A DNA stretch of 64,000 nt from Mangrovimonas cancribranchiae (GTDB lineage Bacteria; Bacteroidota; Bacteroidia; Flavobacteriales; Flavobacteriaceae). The stretch covers positions 2,310,001 through 2,374,000 of the forward strand of contig NZ_CP136925.1 of the NCBI RefSeq assembly GCF_037126245.1, given 5' to 3'. The position numbers were made by a program, and so were the translations under genes. Below the pieces are notes generated by a model. The model worked only from the letters and a program-made list of their open reading frames with translations. It made no database searches and had not been told where the DNA came from. Of this stretch, positions 57,554-64,000 are shown one piece after another; position 1 is the stretch's first letter, and each line of letters starts with the position of its first letter.

Positions 57554-58831
57554 ATGTACCCTATTATCTTTTCATCATTATTAACAAATCAAGAGGTTTT
57601 AGCAACAAAAGGAGACATGGGAATGTTATGGATACTTATTTCTGGTATTCTTGTATTCTTTATGCAATCTGGTTTTACTTTAGTAGAATCTGGCATGACA
57701 CGATCAAAAAATGTTGTGAATATTGCTATGAAAAACATATTAGATATTGCCGTAGGTTCTCTAGTCTATTGGCTGATAGGATATTCGCTAATGTATGGCA
57801 CCTCTAATGGCTGGATAGGATGGGACGGTTTTATGTTTAATCAAGGCCCTGCAGATTTATTTTTTCAAACAGTTTTTTGTGCTACAGCAGCAACTATAGT
57901 TTCTGGGGCTATTGCTGGCAGAACTAAATACTCTACTTACATTGTATTCTCTTTAGTTATGACAGCCCTAATTTATCCCATAGCTGGCGGTTGGCAATGG
58001 AACAGTAATGGCTGGTTAGCCAATCTTGATACACCTTTTATTGATTTTGCAGGATCTTCTATTGTTCACTCAGTTGGTGGCTGGGCTGCTTTAGTAGGCG
58101 CCTGCATTGTTGGCCCAAGAATGGGAAAATATATTAACGGCAAACCTGTAATAATACCTGGTCATAATAAACTATTAGCCACATTAGGCGTTTTTATACT
58201 TTGGTTAGGTTGGTTTGGCTTTAATGGTGGTTCACAACTTGCTTGGGGTGGCAATGATGCTGTTAGCGCATCAATGGTTATTTTGGTTACTAACTTATCA
58301 GCTAGCGCCGGAGCATTAGGAGCTCTTTTTACAACATGGTTTAAAGACGGAAAACCCAATCTAGACATGACACTTAATGGTGCTTTAGCAGGATTGGTAA
58401 GTATAACAGCTGGATGTGGTAATATGACTGAAGGTGGCGCTGTATTAGCTGGCCTAATTGGCGGTATTCTTGTGGTATTCTCGATGGAATTTATAGAAAG
58501 CAAACTTAAAATTGACGATGCCGTAGGCGCAGTATCAGTTCACGGTGTTGCCGGAGCATGGGGAACACTCGTTATAGGACTTTGGGGTGTTGACAAAGGT
58601 AAAGGAATTGGATTATTTAATGGAGGTGGCACTGCGCAACTTAGTTCTCAGGCCATAGGTGTGTTATCATATGCTTTATGGGCGTCAATTATTGCATTTG
58701 TGTTCTTCTTTATACTAAAAAAGACTATGGGTCTTCGTGTTTCTAAAGAAGAAGAAATACAAGGATTAGACCTTTCAGAACACGGCACAATAGCGTATCC
58801 TGGGAAACGACAAAGAGAAATTCATGATTAA
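57554..58831 (+). CDS. amt: ammonium transporter
   Basis: 425 residues, about eleven membrane helices. FMQSGFTLVESGMTRSKN, SIVHSVGGWAALVGACIVGPR (with a pore histidine) and VSVHGVAGAWGTLVIGLWG (the second) are typical. The N-terminus lies outside. No glnK gene is beside it. It brings in ammonium for glutamate synthesis by the divergent gltBD. Confidence 0.94.
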   Translation: MYPIIFSSLLTNQEVLATKGDMGMLWILISGILVFFMQSGFTLVESGMTRSKNVVNIAMKNILDIAVGSLVYWLIGYSLMYGTSNGWIGWDGFMFNQGPADLFFQTVFCATAATIVSGAIAGRTKYSTYIVFSLVMTALIYPIAGGWQWNSNGWLANLDTPFIDFAGSSIVHSVGGWAALVGACIVGPRMGKYINGKPVIIPGHNKLLATLGVFILWLGWFGFNGGSQLAWGGNDAVSASMVILVTNLSASAGALGALFTTWFKDGKPNLDMTLNGALAGLVSITAGCGNMTEGGAVLAGLIGGILVVFSMEFIESKLKIDDAVGAVSVHGVAGAWGTLVIGLWGVDKGKGIGLFNGGGTAQLSSQAIGVLSYALWASIIAFVFFFILKKTMGLRVSKEEEIQGLDLSEHGTIAYPGKRQREIHD

Positions 58832-58868
58832 TCATGCCCTTGATTAGTTTTTTTATGTTGATTGAAAG

Positions 58869-58900
58869 CCCTGAAGTAACCTTCAGGGTTTTCTTTTTTT
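58869..58900 (+). terminator. terminator after amt
   Basis: CCCTGAAG (58869-58876), loop TAAC, CTTCAGGG (58881-58888), then TTTTCTTTTTTT. Confidence 0.9.
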
Positions 58901-58921
58901 TATTAAAATACAACGTGTTCA

Positions 58922-58952
58922 TTTTTCAGAAACATAATTATTTGTACTTTTG
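58922..58952 (+). promoter_or_regulatory. predicted metK promoter
   Basis: TTTT (58922-58925), 19 bases, TACTTTTG (58945-58952). The -7 box matches TAnnTTTG exactly. The aptamer begins 15 bases downstream. Confidence 0.55.
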
Positions 58953-58966
58953 CTCCGATAATTTTT

Positions 58967-59017
58967 TGAGGAAAGATTTGAACTGATTGCAACCTCATTA
59001 AAAAATGCTAAAGCAGT
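58967..59017 (+). promoter_or_regulatory. SAM-II-type riboswitch upstream of metK
   Basis: P1 is TGAGG (58967-58971) / CCTCA (58993-58997). The loop holds GATTTGAACTGATTGCAA. The pseudoknot pairs ACTG (58982-58985) with CAGT (59014-59017), with GCTAAAG between. The GATTT...ATTGCA...GCTAAA pattern is the SAM-II core; the related SAM-V class shares it. Two downstream segments can pair with aptamer parts: CTTTAG (59029-59034) with CTAAAG, and GCAATTCAGTT (59045-59055) with AACTGATTGC. Confidence 0.82.
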
Positions 59018-59078
59018 AACCTTTACTCCTTTAGTATTCTCTCTGCAATTCAGTTAAAAACATAAAAAAAACTTTAAG

Positions 59079-60332
59079 ATGCCATATTTATTCACATCTG
59101 AAAGTGTTTCTGAAGGACACCCAGATAAAATAGCAGATCAAATAAGCGATGCCCTAATTGATAACTTCCTCGCTTTTGACAAAGATTCTAAAGTAGCCTG
59201 TGAAACTCTAGTTACCACTGGTCAAGTTATCTTAGCTGGTGAAGTTAAATCGAACACTTATTTAGACGTTCAACAAATAGCCAGAGATGTTATAAACAAA
59301 ATAGGCTATACAAAAGGCGAATATATGTTCGACGGGAATTCTTGCGGTGTACTCTCGGCTATTCACGAACAATCTGACGACATAAATCGCGGTGTTGATC
59401 GCAACAACAAAGAAGAACAAGGCGCGGGAGATCAAGGTATGATGTTTGGTTATGCCACCAAAGAAACCGATAACTACATGCCATTAGCATTAGATTTATC
59501 GCATACTATTTTAAAAGAATTAGCAGCTTTACGAAGAGAAAATAAAGAAATCACCTATTTACGCCCAGATTCGAAAGCACAGGTAACAATAGAATATAGC
59601 GATGATAATGTACCGCAACGCATAGACGCTATTGTTGTTTCTACGCAGCACGATAATTTTGATGAAGACGACACGATGCTACGTAAAATTCGTGAGGATA
59701 TTAAACGTATTTTAATTCCGCGAGTTATAGCTAAACTTCCAAAACATATACAAACTTTATTTAACGACAACATTAAATATCATATAAACCCTACCGGAAA
59801 ATTTGTTATTGGTGGACCTCATGGTGACACAGGCTTAACAGGACGAAAGATTATCGTAGATACTTATGGCGGAAAAGGCGCTCATGGTGGTGGTGCTTTT
59901 TCCGGGAAAGATCCTAGTAAAGTAGATAGAAGTGCTGCTTATGCCACAAGACATATTGCTAAAAATTTAGTTGCAGCAGGTGTTTGCGATGAAATTCTAG
60001 TGCAAGTAAGTTACGCCATTGGTGTTGTAGAACCTATGGGGATTTTTGTTGACACATACCAAACTAGCAAGGTAAACTTAACAGATGGTGAAATAGCTCA
60101 AAAAGTTTCTGAAATTTTTGATATGCGTCCTGCAGCCATTGAAAATAGACTAAACCTAAGACAACCTATGTATAGCGAAACAGCAGCTTATGGCCACATG
60201 GGAAGAAAAAATGAAACTGTTAAAAAAACTTTTACACAACCTAACGGAGAAAGCACCAGCTTAGATGTTGAGCTTTTTACTTGGGAAAAACTTGATTATG
60301 TTGACACCATAAAACAAGCATTCAACCTATAA
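59079..60332 (+). CDS. metK: S-adenosylmethionine synthetase
   Basis: 417 residues, slightly longer than the usual 385 to 400. [23 protein letters not shown] (ATP site) and [19 protein letters not shown] (phosphate loop) are all present. It makes SAM from methionine and ATP, closing the cycle served by metF and metH. A SAM-II-type riboswitch lies in the leader, giving product feedback. Confidence 0.96.
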   Translation: MPYLFTSESVSEGHPDKIADQISDALIDNFLAFDKDSKVACETLVTTGQVILAGEVKSNTYLDVQQIARDVINKIGYTKGEYMFDGNSCGVLSAIHEQSDDINRGVDRNNKEEQGAGDQGMMFGYATKETDNYMPLALDLSHTILKELAALRRENKEITYLRPDSKAQVTIEYSDDNVPQRIDAIVVSTQHDNFDEDDTMLRKIREDIKRILIPRVIAKLPKHIQTLFNDNIKYHINPTGKFVIGGPHGDTGLTGRKIIVDTYGGKGAHGGGAFSGKDPSKVDRSAAYATRHIAKNLVAAGVCDEILVQVSYAIGVVEPMGIFVDTYQTSKVNLTDGEIAQKVSEIFDMRPAAIENRLNLRQPMYSETAAYGHMGRKNETVKKTFTQPNGESTSLDVELFTWEKLDYVDTIKQAFNL

Positions 60333-60362
60333 AAAAGGCCTCCAATTTAGGAGGCCTTTTTT
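60332..60362. terminator. bidirectional terminator after metK
   Basis: AAAAAGGCCTCC (60332-60343), loop AATTTA, GGAGGCCTTTTTT. It serves metK and the converging GLPGLI gene. Confidence 0.9.
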
Positions 60363-60371
60363 AGTACTATA

Positions 60372-61112
60372 TTATAGTTTTCGTATTTCTGTCAATTTCT
60401 TTTTTACTATCTCAGCATACTGGTCTTTAGTAACTTTTTTTCCATCAATAGGTTTTATAATTTCTGTACCTTCTGAAGGATTCAGAGTTAATTTAGAACA
60501 CAGAATAGAAATTTTATCTGTACTCACCTCTAAAATTAAGCCTGGTAACCCCCAATATTCTGATGGCCCTTGACTTACTGGTATTTCCTTAGCATACCAA
60601 GCTGTAATAGTTGTTGCTACAGAAGTACCATCCTCTTGCACGACATGATTTACAATAGTTGCTTTATTACAGGTATGTTCCCCTATTTGCTTGGTTTCTT
60701 CACCTGTTTTCCATTCTATTTCTGTTAAAGAATCATCTATTAAAAATGTCTCTCCAAAAAATTTTTGCTCCACAAGAAGCTTACTCTCTTCAATATTTTT
60801 ATACATTTTTTTAAAAGATGAGCCATCTGTCATCATTTCAAAGCCTTCTTGTTGATTAGAATTTTCTTCGATGTATACTGATTCTGATTGATTAAAATTT
60901 AGCACATACGTTTTCTCCAACACATGCTTCATACGGTTGGCTATTATCTTTTTTTGTTGTTCACTTAATTGTCGGCTTCTCATTTTATTTATATCAATGG
61001 TCGTTTTATAGTGATAAGTCGCTTGTCCATGAATATTTTGAGCGAAAATAGTGTTTGATAATAATGCAATAAGAGCAGCAAATAAAACAATAGTAGGTTT
61101 AGTTTTTTTCAT
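60372..61112 (-). CDS. GLPGLI-family secreted protein
   Basis: 246 residues from the ATG at 61112 (MKKTKPTIVLFAALIALL). The signal peptide ends TIFAQ. YWGLPGLILEV near residue 200 is the motif that names this Bacteroidota family. Function is unknown; these are probably periplasmic beta-sandwich proteins. Single gene, between terminator and divergent neighbour. Confidence 0.82.
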   Translation of the reverse strand: MKKTKPTIVLFAALIALLSNTIFAQNIHGQATYHYKTTIDINKMRSRQLSEQQKKIIANRMKHVLEKTYVLNFNQSESVYIEENSNQQEGFEMMTDGSSFKKMYKNIEESKLLVEQKFFGETFLIDDSLTEIEWKTGEETKQIGEHTCNKATIVNHVVQEDGTSVATTITAWYAKEIPVSQGPSEYWGLPGLILEVSTDKISILCSKLTLNPSEGTEIIKPIDGKKVTKDQYAEIVKKKLTEIRKL

Positions 61113-61238
61113 TATAAGTAGTTTTTGCAATAGTTTACTTAGACTAAAGTTGGGGCTAGTCTATTTAATTTTTGTAATTAAGAAACTAAAATATAAATTA
61201 TCTAGTTTATTCTATCTTTGAATAAAAGAAAATTAAAC

Positions 61239-62018
61239 ATGCAGAAGTTTATTATCTTAAGTCTCTTTTTATCATCTTATATGTTTTCACAAGAAAACAT
61301 TAACACAAAATCAATAGACACCATTGATATTCAAGAGAATACAAGTTGGATTAACATTGACAACTTTGAAACTACTTATATTATAAAAGAAAATACATTT
61401 TATAAACTTACTGAACAGGAACATTTTAATTATAGTAACTACCAACTGGGCAAACCATCTACTGTAAATATTTTCAACCCTCTAAAGATTAATCTTTTTT
61501 ACGAAGATTTCAACACTCTTATTATTCTCGACAATAGATTGGCAGAAATTTTTAAAATTGATTTTAATACCACCCTACCTTACAAAAATGTCCTATGCGT
61601 TAGTACTGGTAACGATAATTCTGTTTGGTTATTTAATACAGATACGCAAACTTTAGAACTTTACGACTTTAAAAAAAATATTATAAAAGCTAAAAGTCAA
61701 CCTCTAGCAGAGCAACCTATTTCAATGACAAGTAACTTTAATTTTTGTTGGTTACTAACTCCTAATTACATTTACAAATACAATTACTTTGGAAGTTTAA
61801 TTTATAAAATAAAAAATAATGCTTTTGAAAGCATTTCTCAATTTAACGAAAGACTGTATTTGGCTAAACAAAATAAAGTTTACCTCTATGATGAAGAGAA
61901 TTCTAATTACAGAAAAGTAGACACCTCTAATTTGTTAATAAAACAGTTTTTCGTAAACCACGAAACCTTGTATATTTACACAGGAAAAACCTTAAATAAA
62001 CTCCACCTAAAACTTTAA
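61239..62018 (+). CDS. secreted protein of unknown function, propeller-like repeats
   Basis: 259 residues from the ATG at 61239 (MQKFIILSLFLSSYMFSQ, a signal peptide). The mature chain has repeated beta segments (NDNSVWLFNTDTQTLELYDF, QNKVYLYDEENSNYRKV) suggesting a beta-propeller. It precedes the nucleoside kinase gene by 3 bases, so the two are cotranscribed, though no functional link is clear. Confidence 0.7.
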   Translation: MQKFIILSLFLSSYMFSQENINTKSIDTIDIQENTSWINIDNFETTYIIKENTFYKLTEQEHFNYSNYQLGKPSTVNIFNPLKINLFYEDFNTLIILDNRLAEIFKIDFNTTLPYKNVLCVSTGNDNSVWLFNTDTQTLELYDFKKNIIKAKSQPLAEQPISMTSNFNFCWLLTPNYIYKYNYFGSLIYKIKNNAFESISQFNERLYLAKQNKVYLYDEENSNYRKVDTSNLLIKQFFVNHETLYIYTGKTLNKLHLKL

Positions 62019-62021
62019 CAT

Positions 62022-62636
62022 ATGCACTTTGCTGTAGCAGGAAATATTGGCGCAGGTAAAACAACGCTAACCAAACTTTTAGCTAAACACTATGCTTGGG
62101 AACCTCAATTAGAAGACGTTGTTGACAACCCTTATTTAGACGATTTTTATAACCAAATGGAACGTTGGAGTTTTAATTTACAAGTGTACTTTTTAAATTC
62201 TCGGTTTAGACAAGTCCTTCAAATTAGAGAAAGTGGTAAAGACATTATTCAAGATAGAACCATTTACGAAGATGCTCATATTTTTGCACCCAATTTGCAT
62301 GCCATGGGCCTAATGACAAATAGAGACTTTGAGAACTACCGTTCATTGTTTGATTTAATGGAAGAACTTGTACAAGGTCCCGATTTATTAATTTACTTAA
62401 GAAGCTCTATCCCTAACTTAGTAAAACAAATTCATAAACGTGGTAGAGATTACGAAAACTCAATAAGCATTGATTATTTAAGTAGACTAAATGAACGTTA
62501 CGAAGCCTGGATTCATGGCTATGAAAAAGGCAAATTACTTATTGTTGATGTTGATGATTTAGACTTTGTTTCTAAACCAGAAGATTTAGGCAATATTATA
62601 AATAAAATAGATGCCGAAATAAACGGTTTATTTTAA
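62022..62636 (+). CDS. deoxynucleoside kinase
   Basis: 204 residues. P-loop GNIGAGKTT (7-15), ERWSFNLQVYFLNSR (substrate site) and QDRTIYEDAHIFA (the DRS-like catalytic motif), then lid arginines in KRGRDYE. It phosphorylates deoxynucleosides for salvage; the base preference is not evident. A terminator follows. Confidence 0.9.
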   Translation: MHFAVAGNIGAGKTTLTKLLAKHYAWEPQLEDVVDNPYLDDFYNQMERWSFNLQVYFLNSRFRQVLQIRESGKDIIQDRTIYEDAHIFAPNLHAMGLMTNRDFENYRSLFDLMEELVQGPDLLIYLRSSIPNLVKQIHKRGRDYENSISIDYLSRLNERYEAWIHGYEKGKLLIVDVDDLDFVSKPEDLGNIINKIDAEINGLF

Positions 62637-62655
62637 CCTCATATGCATTAGAAAC

Positions 62656-62689
62656 AAAAAAGCCTCGCATTTATTTACGAGGCTTTTTT
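62656..62689. terminator. bidirectional terminator between nucleoside kinase and pyrophosphatase genes
   Basis: AAAAAAGCCTCG (62656-62667) / CGAGGCTTTTTT (62678-62689), 10-base loop. Confidence 0.88.
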
Positions 62690-62703
62690 ATTTTATAGTT
62701 TTA

Positions 62704-64000
62704 TTATTGTTTTTTCGCAGCATCACCTGTTTGATGAAAACTTGTTGCTTCTTCTTTTAACTCGTCAATTTTCTTAAGCACCTCTTCCTTAGTCCCACTA
62801 ATTACTGTTTCTGTAATAACAGGCTCTCCTCCTCCAGACGGTATTGTCTTTGTTTTCACAGAAGCTTTCGCCATATCCTCATTAATAACTTTTAGATCAA
62901 CAAGAACCTTTTTAATCTCATCGTTTTTCACCTCAACAACCTCTTCAGTTGTTAATTGAGCCATACCTTCTTCTGTTGAATGCCCTCCCAATATAGGAGC
63001 AATCACCAACCCTACTAAACAAGTTAATTTTATAAGAATGTTCATAGAAGGCCCAGAAGTATCTTTGAATGGATCTCCTACTGTATCACCTGTAACTGCA
63101 GCTTTATGGGCATCGGAACCTTTGTATTCCATTTTCCCATCTATTTCTACACCAGCTTCAAATGATTTTTTAGCATTATCCCAAGCACCACCAGCATTGT
63201 TTTGGAAAATAGCCCACATAACACCCGATACACAAACACCTGCCATATAACCACCTAATGGTTCGGCACCAAATATTAATCCAATTATAATTGGGGTAAT
63301 AATAGTGATTAAGCCAGGAACAATCATTTCTCTTAAAGCTGCTTTTGTAGAAATATCAACACATTTAGCATACTCAGGGGTTGCAGTTCCTTCCATAATT
63401 CCTGGAATTTCTTTAAACTGCCTACGCACTTCTTTTACCATCTCCATAGCGGCCTTACCTACCGATTGCATTGCTAAGGCTGAAAAGATTACAGGAATCA
63501 TTCCTCCAACAAATAGCATAGCTAAAACATCTGCTTTAAAAATATTAATACCGTCTATCCCTGTAAATGTTACATAGGCCGCAAATAACGCTAAGGCAGT
63601 TAATGCCGCAGAAGCAATAGCAAATCCTTTACCAACGGCAGCTGTTGTATTTCCAACGGAATCTAAAATATCTGTACGCTCACGAACATGCGATTCTAAC
63701 TCACTCATTTCGGCAACTCCGCCAGCATTATCGGCAATTGGCCCAAAAGCATCTATAGCTAATTGCATAGCGGTTGTTGCCATCATGGCCGAAGCCGCTA
63801 AAGCGACACCATAAAAACCAGCTAATGTATACGAGCCATAAATTGCAGCAGCAAATAGAATAACTGATAAAAATGTTGATTTCATACCTACAGCTAAACC
63901 TGCTATAATATTGGTTGCTGCACCGGTTGAACTATTTTTCACAATATCTAAAACAGGTTTTTTACCTAAACTTGTATAATGTGCTGTAACTACAGAAATT
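62704..64000 (-). CDS. hppA: membrane-bound ion-pumping pyrophosphatase, C-terminal part
   Basis: About 432 residues in view; the frame runs off the window at 64000, so the start lies beyond. [31 protein letters not shown] and [14 protein letters not shown] are family hallmarks, with several membrane helices. [13 protein letters not shown] has Ala where K+-independent enzymes have Lys, so a K+-dependent type is expected. It couples pyrophosphate hydrolysis to H+ or Na+ export; which ion is not shown. Confidence 0.93.
   Translation of the reverse strand, partial: ISVVTAHYTSLGKKPVLDIVKNSSTGAATNIIAGLAVGMKSTFLSVILFAAAIYGSYTLAGFYGVALAASAMMATTAMQLAIDAFGPIADNAGGVAEMSELESHVRERTDILDSVGNTTAAVGKGFAIASAALTALALFAAYVTFTGIDGINIFKADVLAMLFVGGMIPVIFSALAMQSVGKAAMEMVKEVRRQFKEIPGIMEGTATPEYAKCVDISTKAALREMIVPGLITIITPIIIGLIFGAEPLGGYMAGVCVSGVMWAIFQNNAGGAWDNAKKSFEAGVEIDGKMEYKGSDAHKAAVTGDTVGDPFKDTSGPSMNILIKLTCLVGLVIAPILGGHSTEEGMAQLTTEEVVEVKNDEIKKVLVDLKVINEDMAKASVKTKTIPSGGGEPVITETVISGTKEEVLKKIDELKEEATSFHQTGDAAKKQ

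Overview
The window is a chromosomal segment of a member of the Flavobacteriaceae (Bacteroidota), probably marine. The evidence is low G+C, a type IX secretion C-terminal domain protein, gldA, a GLPGLI-family protein, methionine synthase split into two genes, the flavobacterial order of the sulfur-assimilation genes, and promoters of the Bacteroidota type (TTTG, about 20 nt, TAnnTTTG). No tRNA, rRNA, CRISPR, prophage or insertion sequence was seen. It is mainly an amino-acid biosynthesis region, most of it on the minus strand.

Layout: 1-9052 is housekeeping: nadE 3' end, a response regulator with a degenerate receiver, dnaG, an ECF sigma / anti-sigma / outer-membrane-protein trio, polyprenyl synthase, a T9SS cargo protein and rlmN. 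9142-17377 (minus) is one run for phenylalanine and tyrosine: pheA, an aminotransferase, tyrA, DAHP synthase-chorismate mutase, then rsgA, dtd, mazG, aroA and queA. It is preceded by an aromatic-codon leader peptide and an intrinsic terminator. 17511-21239 holds gldA, a GIN-domain lipoprotein, a PagL-like protein and metF. 21266-37733 (minus) is sulfur and methionine metabolism: split metH under a SAM-I riboswitch, cysM, cysE, the siroheme/sulfite-reductase operon with an Rrf2 regulator, metZ, and a MetX-aspartokinase-homoserine dehydrogenase fusion under a second SAM-I riboswitch. 39436-43981 (plus) is leuACDB. 44002-51096 (minus) is ilvDBNCA, with an Ile/Val-codon leader peptide and terminator. 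51138-58900 is nitrogen assimilation (gltBD, amt). 58922-60332 is metK behind a SAM-II-type riboswitch. 60372-64000 holds a GLPGLI protein, a nucleoside kinase pair and the C-terminal part of a membrane pyrophosphatase.

The most notable content is regulatory RNA. Two short ORFs that are easy to miss (17306-17377 and 51031-51096) are classical attenuation leader peptides. One is dense in Phe/Tyr/Trp codons and lies upstream of pheA. The other is dense in Ile/Val codons and lies upstream of ilvD. Each has an intrinsic terminator downstream and an antiterminator segment that overlaps or directly adjoins the leader stop codon. Both leader start codons lie about 10 nt after a predicted -7 element, which suggests near-leaderless leader peptides. 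Three SAM riboswitches of two structural classes control metH, metX-thrA and metK, so this segment combines ribosome-sensing and ligand-sensing control of amino-acid synthesis.

Other points of interest are a DnaG zinc domain lacking all four metal ligands, palindromic repeats inserted in frame in both halves of methionine synthase, a HEPN-like domain fused to sulfite reductase, and a short CysH with no cysDN beside it.
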